A stretch of DNA of 49,845 bases. It comes from Phycisphaerales bacterium. Its GTDB lineage: Bacteria; Planctomycetota; Phycisphaerae; Phycisphaerales; UBA1924. This document shows positions 1-8,081 of the stretch, in pieces (position 1 is the first letter of the stretch; each line of letters begins with the position of its first letter). The position numbers and the translations under genes are program-made. The stretch lies in NCBI GenBank assembly GCA_020847535.1, contig JADLBU010000023.1:1-49845 (forward strand). The letters run 5' to 3'. The notes beneath the pieces were generated by a model, which was not told the origin of the DNA, searched no databases, and worked only from the letters and a program-made list of their open reading frames with translations.

Positions 1-54
1 CCAGATGGTGTCCAACGGACGCGCCCGCCTTCGACGATGCTTCGTGCCGGCCAT
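1..54 (-). CDS. Possible 5' end of an unidentified gene cut by the window edge
   Basis: An ATG at 54 (minus strand) is preceded by a good purine-rich ribosome binding site (GGAAGGAGG, about 6 bases upstream) and opens a frame starting MAGTKHRRRRARPLDT that runs off the left edge. Only 18 codons are visible, strongly basic, so no function can be given. It overlaps the frame that continues from the broken methylase. If it is real, it is the next gene of the same minus-strand element. The alternative is that the methylase frame simply continues here. Confidence 0.22.
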   Translation of the reverse strand, partial: MAGTKHRRRRARPLDTIW

Positions 55-1280
55 CCTGGCCTCCTTCCGGTCATCCGTGACCGGGAGGTGTCATCGGCTC
101 GAAAGAGGCTTTTGAGATAGTTTCTTACTGAGCGCTGCATAAATCTGTGACTCATGTCGTGATTCCTGGCACGGCCAGCGGTGTGGCCCTGATCGGGCCG
201 CTCGTCCCCATTGGGGATTGTGTCGATCATCCACAGCGTGCTGGTTGGCTTGGCTTCGGGGCCCTTCGGAGGCTTCTTGCCCTTGAGCCAGCCCATCAGG
301 CAGGGCTCGTGCTGCCACATGTACCAGGTGCGCGTCAGCACCGGCCTGTTCTTCCCCCAAACGAGCTGGCAGTGCACGAACGCCCCGTGCTTGTTCCAGA
401 CCGATTCGAGCATCGCCTGGCGCCGGCTGGCATGCCAGCAGCACCACGCTGCGTTCTCCGTCAAGGCCTCGGCGATCGCCGCACCCACGAACTTGTCGTA
501 CAGGTCGGGGTTGCCATCGGCATCATCCCAGGTGTTCCCGTACGAACCCGACCAGTCCTTACTCCCCCCGCCGGTGAAGCTCTGGGGGTGGTTGGTGCCG
601 TCGTACCCGACCAGGTACGGGGGATCCGTGGCGAACAGGCCCGCCCGCTTGCGATCCATGACGCGCCGAACCTCGTGGCGGTCCGTGGCATCCCCGCAGA
701 GCAGGCGGTGCCCTCCGGCGACGGCTGCGCCGGCGTCCTTCACCTTGCCGCGCCCAGCCTTGGCACTCCCGCTGTCGAGGAGCCACAGGTCGCCGCGCTG
801 GGTCACCGCATCCTCGGCGGCCGGGGGCTCGGGGATCTCGTCATCGACCACGGGCGTGCCCCCGGCGACCGCCAGCCCCGCCGCCTCGGCCATTCCCCTG
901 AGCATCTCGGCGACCGCATCCGAATCGAAGCTGACCTGTTTGAGCAGTTCGTCGAGCTTGGCCGGATCGGCACCGGCCATTCCCGCAAGCGGATCCAGCG
1001 TCGCCAAGAGCTTGCCCGCCTCCTCCTCGTCGACATCGAGGACCAGGACCGGGACCTTGGCATCGCCCACGGTCTCGGCGCGCAGGTGACCGTCGATCAG
1101 CTCCAGCGAGCCGTCCTCAAGCTCCCTGGCGAGCACGGCATCGGCGAAGCCGATCTCCGCCAGGACTCCCCGCAGGGCGTCCTGCTGAGCCTTGGGATGC
1201 GTGCGCCAATTGCGGGCGCTGGGTTTGAGGTCACTTGCGCTCACGTTGCGCAGCTCTTTGATGCGATTGCGGATCATCAT
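1..1280 (-). CDS. ParB-like / DNA adenine methyltransferase, C-terminal part lost
   Basis: The minus-strand frame starts at ATG 1280 (a second ATG follows directly) and stays open to the window edge. The first ~110 residues are a ParB/Srx-like domain (LIDGHLRAET, then VPVLVLDVDEEEA). A methyltransferase domain follows with DPPY at residue 219 and the AWCCWHASRRQAMLE and WYMWQHEPCLMGWLKG segments typical of phage/element ParB-methylase fusions. These proteins usually continue past ERPDHPTxKPVE into a FxGSG SAM-binding motif. Here homology stops at DERPD (about position 191) and about 63 unrelated residues follow, so motif I is absent. The gene looks truncated by a rearrangement and is probably inactive. 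It lies in the same eroded element as the integrase at 3516-4163. Confidence 0.8.
   Translation of the reverse strand, partial: MMIRNRIKELRNVSASDLKPSARNWRTHPKAQQDALRGVLAEIGFADAVLARELEDGSLELIDGHLRAETVGDAKVPVLVLDVDEEEAGKLLATLDPLAGMAGADPAKLDELLKQVSFDSDAVAEMLRGMAEAAGLAVAGGTPVVDDEIPEPPAAEDAVTQRGDLWLLDSGSAKAGRGKVKDAGAAVAGGHRLLCGDATDRHEVRRVMDRKRAGLFATDPPYLVGYDGTNHPQSFTGGGSKDWSGSYGNTWDDADGNPDLYDKFVGAAIAEALTENAAWCCWHASRRQAMLESVWNKHGAFVHCQLVWGKNRPVLTRTWYMWQHEPCLMGWLKGKKPPKGPEAKPTSTLWMIDTIPNGDERPDQGHTAGRARNHDMSHRFMQRSVRNYLKSLFRADDTSRSRMTGRRPGWPARSIVEGGRVRWTPS
101..155. other. AT-rich junction segment at the point where the methylase breaks
   Basis: This ~55-base stretch is far richer in A+T than the GC-rich DNA on both sides and lies just beyond the point where methylase homology ends. 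It includes GGCTTTTGAGATAG, which resembles in style the terminal sequences of some transposase-type elements. No matching inverted copy was found in the window, so the mobile-element reading is only inference. Confidence 0.3.
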
Positions 1281-1614
1281 CGATCAAGCCTCCGTGCTGG
1301 TGTACGTGTCAATTCGCCCTGTAAAACAGGCCCTGGCCTCGTGCCGAGCCAACCCCCACGAGGTCTCAACGCGCGCCTACCCCCCTCTCCCAAAACCCGT
1401 GCACGAAAAAAATGCGGGTCCGCCGCCGGTCCTTTAAGGGATCCACAGGATTCCGACCCCCGACCCCCTCCCCTGCGCCCTTGCCCATGCCAGGGGACCT
1501 CCTGTCCCCTGGAACCCCTTGAATCCAGGCCTTTCGCGCCCGTTGGCCACCGTCCCCCACGCTTGGCCCACGGTGCCCCGTGTGCCCGGCGTGCGCCGAC
1601 CGTAACGTCCTGGG
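1281..1614. other. Intergenic stretch with a hairpin, no supported gene
   Basis: This lies between the divergent methylase and lipoprotein genes. Open frames across it are shadows with biased composition and no domain. A 9-bp perfect hairpin (CCAGGGGAC at 1490-1498, 5-base loop, partner at 1504-1512) is visible without a T-tract. Promoters for the two divergent genes should lie here, but no clear -35/-10 pair was recognised. Confidence 0.4.
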
Positions 1615-2151
1615 ATGGAACCTCCCCCCACCAACTCCACGCGCCCACGCACGCCCGTGCGCGGGATCCCCAGCCGGATCGCCACCCTCGGGATCGCACT
1701 CCTCCTCGGCGGCTGTACCAGCCCGTGGAAGACCAACTACGAGGGAACGCGCATGTCCCCGCTGGATGCCGGGACACACGTTCAATTGGAACCTGCCGAG
1801 GCGATCGATATCACGCTCGCACAGTCCGGTGATGGATGGACGCTCCTGGGGGAGAGCAGCTTCAGCCAGACGTCCAGCGCGGGCGATGACGGGCTGGAGG
1901 CATTCGCCCGCTCGATCGGGGCGACACGCGTCCTGTGGAACGTGGGAGAGCCGATCACCCAGGCCTACTCGCGGACCTACCACGCCCCCGTGACCGACAC
2001 CACGCGCACCACGGGCACCGTGACCGACGCCAGCGGCCGCCAGCGGCAGGTGGATTTCACCAGCACGACCAGCCGCTGGGAAGACCGCACGGCCGAGGGA
2101 TACGAGCATCTCTACCCGCACGCGGCGGCGTTCTTCGCACCGGCCCGATGA
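1615..2151 (+). CDS. Hypothetical lipoprotein
   Basis: This 178-residue protein has an N-terminal export signal: a basic stretch, then IATLGIALLLGGC, where LGGC forms a lipobox, so Cys at about residue 35 should be lipidated. The mature part has no recognised domain. It mixes small and polar residues (TDTTRTTGTVTDASGRQRQVDFTST) and contains a segment, LEAFARSIGATRVLWNVGEP, like those in exported proteins with a YbjQ/curli-like beta-alpha fold, though this is not assignable. The ATG at 1615 is the first of the frame and leaves a long pre-signal region; MSPLDAG further down would remove the signal and is unlikely. It sits alone between element-like DNA on both sides. Confidence 0.7.
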   Translation: MEPPPTNSTRPRTPVRGIPSRIATLGIALLLGGCTSPWKTNYEGTRMSPLDAGTHVQLEPAEAIDITLAQSGDGWTLLGESSFSQTSSAGDDGLEAFARSIGATRVLWNVGEPITQAYSRTYHAPVTDTTRTTGTVTDASGRQRQVDFTSTTSRWEDRTAEGYEHLYPHAAAFFAPAR

Positions 2152-2614
2152 TGCCGTGTACGTCGCCATCACCGGTTCCCTCGATGCCGGGCGGGGCGGG
2201 AGTGGGGGTGGGCGTGGGGTTGGGCGGGGATGAGTGGCTGAGCCACCCCAAGGAACTTCTGACGCAGCTGAGCGATCTCGTCGTTGGGCTTCAGCAGGTT
2301 CACCCGCGCCGGCCGACGAGGGTTTTGAGTGTCCCCTCCGGACGGCGAATTGCCCTTATGAGCCGCCTGGGACTCTTGTCCTGCGCATGCCGCCTCCGGT
2401 GCCAGGCTCACAGGCTCGGCGCTGGCAGTCGTGAGTTGGAGGTTTCGAGACCGCATGTTCCCGTCGCTGTCGGGAGCGACCGGGAGCATCATCGTTCGTG
2501 CAGGGCGGATCGCCTCAACGGAGTCAAGTCACTGCCGGCACTTGATTTACATCGCGCGGTCCGTTTCTTTTGACGGCCGGTGACGCTGGGTGAAGTTCTC
2601 CTGTCAGAGAATCT
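2152..2614. other. Intergenic region with a G-rich tract, no firm gene
   Basis: About 460 bases. The left part holds the G-run tract listed separately. A minus-strand frame at 2169-2492 (107 codons) has one protein-like stretch (NLLKPNDEIAQLRQKFLG), but the rest is low-complexity and the frame crosses the G-tract. It may be a decayed gene of the element. Nothing else is supported. Confidence 0.35.
2189..2229 (+). other. G-run cluster, potential G-quadruplex
   Basis: Eight runs of three to five G separated by one to two other bases occur within 41 bases directly downstream of the lipoprotein gene, which satisfies the G3+N1-7 quadruplex rule several times over. It could stall polymerase or act as a recombination-prone site at the edge of the eroded element. 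A chance low-complexity tract in GC-rich DNA is the alternative. Confidence 0.5.
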
Positions 2615-3424
2615 TCATGCTGCAGGAAAGTGTTTGTCTGCCCATTCCACCAAGCTCCGCTTGAACTCAGGAAAGCATCGACACAGGTCATCCAACTCCA
2701 CCGTCTTGGGGTGTGCATGCTCGTCGATGATGGACTTCGCTTTACGCAGCCGCCGAAGCAGATTCTGATCTTCGACCTGTGTCGCCGCCTTGCAGACCGG
2801 GATCGGACGGACGAGCACCTTGCGGCTGGTGGATGCGCTACCCGCTGAAGACAGGGCGTTCTGCTCTGCCGGCCGGAATTCGCTCAGCCAGTCAAGCACC
2901 AGCGCCATGCACGTGAACACGTCGGGTTCCACAAGTTCGTAGCGAGGAGGCGGCTTTCGGTTGGCTGAGCCTATCGCCAGGATCGTGTGCATTCCTTGCA
3001 TCTTCTTGAAGCGGTCGAGGCGGTCTGCATGCATCACCGGCATGACAACGGTGTGAATCACAATGCCAGTGACCAACGCCTGTTCGCTTAATCGGATGAA
3101 CCGCTCGAGCCAGTCCTGACCGGATGAAAGGTCAGTTCTTGATGGAGATTGCGTCCACGGCCAAGGCGCGACCGCTACGGGCTCAGACGCCAGCTTGGCC
3201 AATTCCTCGAACAGACTCCACCCTCGCCCGTCCGCCTCGTCCCCAAACACGACATCGATGCGGGACTGCAAGTTCCATACGGGGCCAGCCCGCCATCTCT
3301 CTTCACCGAGCTTGACGAACAACGTCTCGTTTGGCCGGAGCTCGGGGTGCATTGGATCCGGCACCTCAGGCCGGATGAGAGGTGTACCTCGATAGGTGGG
3401 TCCAAGTTCCCCGTGAAGTCGCAA
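2615..3424 (-). CDS. Hypothetical protein of the eroded element
   Basis: The protein is about 269 residues and ends ...LVEWADKHFPAA. I do not recognise a family. It is soluble-looking, with no signal peptide or membrane span, and has several Trp/Pro-rich blocks (PVAVAPWPWTQSPS) and a charged C-terminal helix (LRRLRKAKSIIDEHAHPK). The given start is TTG at 3424 with no ribosome binding site. The frame reads protein-like for about 40 more codons upstream ([20 protein letters not shown], then KLGGEPWAPFFL) without any ATG, GTG or TTG, up to a stop near 3595. The true 5' end therefore seems to have been lost where it joins the truncated integrase. It may be a gene fragment. Confidence 0.5.
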   Translation of the reverse strand: MRLHGELGPTYRGTPLIRPEVPDPMHPELRPNETLFVKLGEERWRAGPVWNLQSRIDVVFGDEADGRGWSLFEELAKLASEPVAVAPWPWTQSPSRTDLSSGQDWLERFIRLSEQALVTGIVIHTVVMPVMHADRLDRFKKMQGMHTILAIGSANRKPPPRYELVEPDVFTCMALVLDWLSEFRPAEQNALSSAGSASTSRKVLVRPIPVCKAATQVEDQNLLRRLRKAKSIIDEHAHPKTVELDDLCRCFPEFKRSLVEWADKHFPAA

Positions 3425-3515
3425 GAAGAAAGGCGCCCAGGGTTCGCCACCAAGCTTGCGAGCCTTACCGGCGATCCTCTTAAGCTCCGATCGAGCGAGC
3501 CGTACGAGCTCCGAC

Positions 3516-4163
3516 TCACCGCTGTGGCGAGCCTTCGTCTTTCTCGCGGGATTCGATGGCGGGGACCCGCCGATCCTTGCCCAACGCCTCGATCAGCAGC
3601 GAGGCGCTGTAGAAGTAATCCTGCAGGCTCCGGGCCCGCATCTCGCCCGTCTCGACCCGGCGCTGCTTGGCGGTAAGGAAGCGGTTGACCAGGTCGCGAA
3701 GGGTGACCGCCTCCCCGGCCGCGCGGACGACCGACGAGAGACCCGCCGGTGGCGTGGCACTGTGCTTGGTCGCGCGAGCGCTGCCAAGAGTGTTCCTTTT
3801 TTGAAGCATCGTTCTAACGGACGCTGCCGCACGTGGAGCCCCAGCGTTGCCCGCGTCTGCGATGCCTACCGATGCTCCAACCGGAGACACGACGACGGCA
3901 CGAGGCACTAGTCCGGCGTGCAGCGCATCACGCTGGCTGGTGTACCTCTCCAGCGCGCCGAAGGGGTCGGCCCACGGACCGAAGAACACGAATTTGCCCC
4001 TGATTTTCTTGGCCCAACGGCCCGTCGCGTGGGGAAAGAGCGGGAAGTCAACGTACGGCTTGCGCGGCTTGTTCTTCCGCGCCAAACGGGGTCGAGCGCT
4101 CGCCTCCGCGACGGTTCGAAAACGGCTTGGTGATCGGCTACGATCGGCCTCGTCCTTGGGCAT
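3516..4163 (-). CDS. Truncated tyrosine-type site-specific integrase (N-terminal part only)
   Basis: This 215-residue protein matches the N-terminal region of the integrases common in planctomycetes: [20 protein letters not shown], then [16 protein letters not shown], and a core-binding SAM-like region ([23 protein letters not shown], quoted here by its key positions only; residues ~150-200) ending at EALGKDRRV. After this the family normally continues for about 200 residues with the R...HxxR...Y catalytic domain. Here the frame diverges and stops (...[11 protein letters not shown]). No catalytic residues remain, so it cannot recombine DNA. The start ATG at 4163 fits the family. Its 5' end lies 148 bases from a tRNA-Thr gene, a usual target for such elements. 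Confidence 0.75.
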   Translation of the reverse strand: MPKDEADRSRSPSRFRTVAEASARPRLARKNKPRKPYVDFPLFPHATGRWAKKIRGKFVFFGPWADPFGALERYTSQRDALHAGLVPRAVVVSPVGASVGIADAGNAGAPRAAASVRTMLQKRNTLGSARATKHSATPPAGLSSVVRAAGEAVTLRDLVNRFLTAKQRRVETGEMRARSLQDYFYSASLLIEALGKDRRVPAIESREKDEGSPQR

Positions 4164-4311
4164 GCGTTGGCTCCGTCCGTGGACACCAGTCTCCTACCCC
4201 GCAGGGTACCCCCCTAACGGCCGTTCGGAAGTGGTGTCACAACGGGTGTCAGAGGCATCCAAGGGCCGACCGGGCGGAAGTCAAATCCGCTCGGGAAAAC
4301 AAGGCCTTTTT

Positions 4312-4383
4312 GCCACCTTAGCTCAGCGGTAGAGCGATGCTTTCGTAAAGCATAGGTCGTGGGTTCAAATCCCACAGGTGGCT
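4312..4383 (+). tRNA. tRNA-Thr (anticodon CGT)
   Basis: The full cloverleaf is readable: acceptor GCCACCT paired with AGGTGGC, D-arm GCTC...GAGC, anticodon stem ATGCT/AGCAT around loop TTCGTAA (anticodon CGT, reading ACG), T-arm GTGGG/CCCAC with loop TTCAAAT, discriminator T. The CCA end is not encoded (CTA follows). The gene is intact. The neighbouring truncated integrase on its 5' side suggests this region served as an integration site. Confidence 0.96.
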
Positions 4384-4590
4384 CTACGCGTTGGCGGAGC
4401 GGTGCGATTGCTTGCCGCGGCCCCGTTCCTTCGGGAGCTGGACGGCGGCATTCTCCGCGCATGCACCGGCTTCGTCTGGTTCACGGTTACACACGTGCTG
4501 TACCTGCAATTCGGGAACAGTTTCCGGGATCGCGGGGTATAGTGGGCGTCGATCGCCGGCCGTGGCGCGGCAATCCGCGGAGCTTTTTCT

Positions 4591-6225
4591 ATGAACCCGA
4601 TGCGTTTTTCGATGGTGCTTTCGGCCTGCGGGCTTGCGGTCTCCTGTGGGATCGCCGCTGCGCAGCCGGATCTGTACATCTGCGAGTACAAGTTCCAGGC
4701 AGCACAGATGAGCGCCGTGCGGATCGATGGGGTCAATCCGCGGACGCTGTTCTCCATGCTGCCAGCGCAGTGGCTGCCGATCGGGGCGACGTTCAACGCG
4801 AGCAACGGGCGGTTCTACTGGCTGGATGCGGCGGGGACGAGCAAGATCCTGTCGGCGAACGCGGATGGGTCAGCGCCGGCGACGGTCGCGAACCTGAACG
4901 GGTTCGGTCGCGGGGCCTCGCTGGATGCGGCGGGGCGGATCTTCTTCAGCGTCGATACCACGCTGTATCGCGTGAACGCGAACGGGACGGGGCTGACATC
5001 GCTGTTCACGGGGAGCGTCGCGAACACGATGGGGCTGCCGCGGGTCGATGCGACCAATGGGCACGTGTACATCGGGACCGATGGCAAGATCTTCCGGATG
5101 AACCTGGATGGATCGGACCGCAAGACGCTGTTCACGGGCGGGAGCACGGTCCGGGCGATCGGGCTGGATATCGGCGCTGGGTACCTCTACTGGGCGGATT
5201 CGGACACCATCACGGACTTCATCGGCCGCATCAAGCTGGATGGAACGGACTTCAAGATCCTGATCAACAACGTGCCCGGCAGCGGCTCATCCAGCGGGCT
5301 CATCGAGGTGCTCGCCGATCCGGCCTCGGGCTCGCTCTTTGTCGCCGATGACTTCCGCAACGATATCCGCAGGTATCCGCTCGCCGGGGGCGGGTTCACC
5401 ACCCCGTGGACGAGCACGGATGATCGCTCACCCTCCGGCATGGTGCTCAGCACGGGTGAGCCGACCCAGGCGCTGCTTGATTGCAACGGCAACGGGGTCT
5501 CGGACACGGTCGAGATCGCCGCCGGCGCAGCCGACTGCGACAACAACGGCATCTTGGATTCGTGCCAGGTCGATCCCTGCAAGCCGCGGGTGCTGCTGGT
5601 GGACAACGGGTCGGATGCGGCCGAATCGCAGGGACGGGCGATCGGGGTGCCGAGCCAGTGGCAGGTCTTCCAGCCGTTTGATGTGCCCGCGGGCGGGTGG
5701 GATGTGATGGAGATCGCGATCGATGGGTACATGGTCGAGTTCGCGGACCAGTCGGGCCTGCGCGTGCGGCTGTACCCGGACGATGGGACCGGACTGCGGC
5801 CCAACGAGTCGGTGATGCTCGGAGAGGCCTCGCTGTCGTTCCTGTTCAACACGCGCGAGGTCAATTGGGTGTACGCGCCGATGGAGGTATCGCTGCCAGC
5901 GGGGCGGTTCTGGGCGCGGGTTGAGGCCAAGAAGCCAAACCAGGTGGGGGCATCGATGAACCACGGCCTGACGGGCCTGCCATCGCTGTCGCGCGGGAGC
6001 AGCGGGAGTTTCATCACCTCCGCGCACTCGGTGGCGCTGCGGATCATCACGACGCCCGGGTGCCCGGCGGACTTCGACGGCTCCGGGTTCGTGGATACCG
6101 ACGATTTCGATGCGTTCGTCCACGCGTTCGAGCTCGGCGGGGATGATGCGGATTTCGATGGATCGGGGTTTGTCGATACCGATGACTTTGATGCGTTTGT
6201 GCATGCGTTCATCGCGGGATGCTGA
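4591..6225 (+). CDS. Secreted beta-propeller protein with GC-type dockerin tail
   Basis: 544 residues. There is an N-terminal signal peptide (hydrophobic FSMVLSACGLAVSCGIAAA, cleavage after AAA-Q). Residues ~30-290 form repeats of the YWTD/low-density-lipoprotein-receptor type (NGRFYWLDAAGTSKI, GHVYIGTDGKIFRMNLDGSD, GYLYWADSDT). A Cys/Asn-rich linker (DCNGNGVSDTVEIAAGAADC) and a jelly-roll-like domain (~335-485) follow. The last ~55 residues are two dockerin-like calcium loops (DFDGSGFVDTDDFDAFVHAF twice) ending in AGC, the planctomycete GC-type dockerin that marks exported proteins for surface handling. The substrate is unknown. A TATAGT at 4538-4543 could be a -10 box. A large palindromic repeat follows directly downstream. 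Confidence 0.88.
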   Translation: MNPMRFSMVLSACGLAVSCGIAAAQPDLYICEYKFQAAQMSAVRIDGVNPRTLFSMLPAQWLPIGATFNASNGRFYWLDAAGTSKILSANADGSAPATVANLNGFGRGASLDAAGRIFFSVDTTLYRVNANGTGLTSLFTGSVANTMGLPRVDATNGHVYIGTDGKIFRMNLDGSDRKTLFTGGSTVRAIGLDIGAGYLYWADSDTITDFIGRIKLDGTDFKILINNVPGSGSSSGLIEVLADPASGSLFVADDFRNDIRRYPLAGGGFTTPWTSTDDRSPSGMVLSTGEPTQALLDCNGNGVSDTVEIAAGAADCDNNGILDSCQVDPCKPRVLLVDNGSDAAESQGRAIGVPSQWQVFQPFDVPAGGWDVMEIAIDGYMVEFADQSGLRVRLYPDDGTGLRPNESVMLGEASLSFLFNTREVNWVYAPMEVSLPAGRFWARVEAKKPNQVGASMNHGLTGLPSLSRGSSGSFITSAHSVALRIITTPGCPADFDGSGFVDTDDFDAFVHAFELGGDDADFDGSGFVDTDDFDAFVHAFIAGC

Positions 6226-6236
6226 GGAAAACAGGA

Positions 6237-6390
6237 CTCACCACAGAGGCACAGAGGGCGCAGAGAAGAGAAGAAATGAAGCGAGAGACAGACACTCAGG
6301 GACAAGACACTGTCACTCATCCGTAGCCAGCGCGACTCCCAACCCATTGTGATTTGTCTTTTTCTGTGTTCTCTGTGCCTCTGTGGTGAG
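6237..6390. repeat. Dispersed palindromic repeat, copy A
   Basis: A perfect 20-base inverted repeat, CTCACCACAGAGGCACAGAG at 6237-6256 and its complement at 6371-6390, encloses ~114 bases. The inner flanks keep an imperfect purine/pyrimidine pairing (GCGCAGAG versus TCTGTGTTCTCT). A diverged relative lies at 20344-20459. The arms resemble the CACCACGGAGGCACGGAG-type intergenic repeats seen in many large bacterial genomes. It begins 12 bases after a stop codon, so it may also act as a terminator or mRNA 3' stabiliser. Confidence 0.8.
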
Positions 6391-6717
6391 TCTGCTTTTT
6401 GTATGAATGCCCTTCGCAACGACGTAAGGACAGATCCTCCCGCCGTTCTGACGCTGTGCGCAGGCAATGGTCTGGCAATTGGGGGGAAGCCCCCACGATG
6501 TTGGGCGAACCTTCAACGCTTGTCATCCGCATATAGGAGGTATCGCGTGACCGCGTGGTGCGGCCGCGAACCGATGATCGCCGGGGCAGGGTGAACGCCT
6601 GATACGGCCGCCCGAAGCCACCGCCCGCGGATCCCGATGCCGGCGCCCTCAGGGTGTGCAGCCGCACACACAGCGCAAGGCCGATCGCGGGATGGACCGG
6701 CGAGCAAGGAGCATCAC
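6391..6717. other. Intergenic region upstream of the pseudopilin
   Basis: About 325 bases with no supported gene. At 6535-6546 there is a strong ribosome-binding-like AGGAGGTATCGC followed by GTG and a 15-codon frame ending TGA at 6592-6594. This could be a leader peptide but is too short to prove. Promoter elements for the pseudopilin gene are expected here; none was clear. Confidence 0.35.
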
Positions 6718-7668
6718 ATGCGCGGGATGCACATCCATCGCCGGTTGTCTCATGGAGAGCAGGGCCGAGTCGGCATCAGAGCCCTCAAGGATCGCGGTTT
6801 CACGCTGATCGAGCTGCTGGTCGTGATCGCGATCATCGCGCTGCTGATCTCGATCCTGCTGCCGGCGCTGGGCAAGGCGCGGCTGGCGGGCAAGCAGGCG
6901 TTGTCGCTGAGCAACCAGCGCCAGATCCTGACGGCGACCGGCATGTACCGCAACGACTACAACGGCACGCCGCCGTTTGCGCTGTCGTACAAGCGCGGGA
7001 CGACCAAGAGCAAGACCTCGGGCGCGGTCGAGGGCCTATGCACGTGGGCGTACGGCGGCAAGAACAACAACGCGTGGTGGTCGGGCAGGGCGTTTGACGT
7101 CGAGGCGGCGGACCGGCCGTTGAACCCGTATATGTACCCGGATATCACGGCGTGGGCGCCCGATGCCCCGCAGGTCATGCCCAAGACCGCGGCCGACCGC
7201 GACAACCTGCAGATGACCGGGTACAAGGATCCCAGCGACAAGATCTCGTACCAGGAGAACTGGCCGAACCCCAACGATGCCGCCAAGAAGCACTTCACGG
7301 GCAGCGCCTACGACGATGTCGGCACCAGCTACCAGTCGAACCTGAAGTGGCTATACACAACCGAGATGCAGAACCTGTGGAAGCGGGATGCGGTGACGGC
7401 GTGGAAGGCGGGCATGAAGAGCATGCGTCTGGCGGACACGTTCTATTCCTCGCGGTTCGTGCTGTTCAGCGATCAGTACGCGGATGTCGTCGTGAACAAC
7501 GAGAAGGAGAACGCGATGATCGTCAACGGCTACGGGGACACCAACCGCTCGGTGCTTGGGTTCATGGATGGCCACGTGGCGTACATGGCGGTGCTGCCGG
7601 GGGCCACGGAGACTTCGTTCTTCAACGACAAGTACCAGATGATCTTCGATCCGCGCACGGTGAAGTAA
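6718..7668 (+). CDS. Type II secretion / type IV pilin-like pseudopilin (prepilin-type N-terminus)
   Basis: 316 residues. After a ~27-residue basic leader comes the prepilin cleavage/methylation signature [19 protein letters not shown], with cleavage after Gly by prepilin peptidase and Glu at +5, then a long hydrophobic helix ending LLPALGKAR. The C-terminal half is a globular pseudopilin domain with a planctomycete-style H-X9 ending ([16 protein letters not shown]). The start at 6718 is chosen because AGGAG lies 8 bases upstream; upstream in-frame ATGs lack a binding site. It acts in the inner membrane/periplasm, probably as a minor or major pseudopilin of a secretion apparatus encoded elsewhere. 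The small membrane protein 26 bases downstream is probably co-transcribed. Confidence 0.88.
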   Translation: MRGMHIHRRLSHGEQGRVGIRALKDRGFTLIELLVVIAIIALLISILLPALGKARLAGKQALSLSNQRQILTATGMYRNDYNGTPPFALSYKRGTTKSKTSGAVEGLCTWAYGGKNNNAWWSGRAFDVEAADRPLNPYMYPDITAWAPDAPQVMPKTAADRDNLQMTGYKDPSDKISYQENWPNPNDAAKKHFTGSAYDDVGTSYQSNLKWLYTTEMQNLWKRDAVTAWKAGMKSMRLADTFYSSRFVLFSDQYADVVVNNEKENAMIVNGYGDTNRSVLGFMDGHVAYMAVLPGATETSFFNDKYQMIFDPRTVK

Positions 7669-7694
7669 CCGGACGCTTGTGAAGGAGGTATGCG

Positions 7695-7961
7695 ATGGCG
7701 ATCGTTTGGGATAAGGCAACGAGGATCAAGGCCGGGATCTCCGCGGCGGCCCTGGTTGTGGCGGGGGTCATCGTCAGCCTGCAATTCATGGGGCCCGAGC
7801 CGGGGCAGGATGTCTCGGGGCCGGCCAAGGCCACCGCCGCAGCGCCCTCGGCCGATGCGGTCAAGGGCAAGGCGGCAAGCGGCACGGATGCCAAGGCCCG
7901 GTACGTGCGGCCCGAGTTCGCACGGGAAGGGGGCGGAGTGCTCGCCCCCGGCGCAAGGTAG
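7695..7961 (+). CDS. Small single-pass membrane protein linked to the pseudopilin
   Basis: 88 residues with one predicted membrane helix (IKAGISAAALVVAGVIVSLQ, residues ~12-31) and an Ala/Gly/Lys-rich tail (periplasmic by the positive-inside rule). A strong ribosome binding site (GAAGGAGG) precedes the ATG. The 26-base gap to the pseudopilin gene and its short length suggest an accessory subunit or anchor for the pseudopilin. No named family was recognised. Confidence 0.75.
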   Translation: MAIVWDKATRIKAGISAAALVVAGVIVSLQFMGPEPGQDVSGPAKATAAAPSADAVKGKAASGTDAKARYVRPEFAREGGGVLAPGAR

Positions 7962-8081
7962 CGACGACAACTTCGGTTCCTCCTCCAATCCACAGGCGAT
8001 CCGGCCGGCACAGATTCAGCATGATGCTGAAGTACGTTGTGCCCGCACGGGCCGCCGTGGGTTTTTTGGATGATTGCCCCG

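Noticed and set aside
147..1832. Long plus-strand frame over the methylase region
   Set aside because: It is the antisense shadow of the ParB-methylase gene and crosses into the lipoprotein in another frame; no domain, arginine/proline-biased composition.
3149..3676. Plus-strand frame opposite the unknown gene and integrase
   Set aside because: The minus-strand frames there match integrase and natural protein composition; this one does not.
4214..4462. Minus-strand frame reading GFEPTTYALRKHRSTAELRW
   Set aside because: It is the antisense translation of the tRNA-Thr gene, a well-known spurious protein pattern.
6547..6594. 15-codon frame behind a strong ribosome-binding-like sequence
   Set aside because: Too short to separate from chance and without attenuator-like structure; noted only under the intergenic entry.
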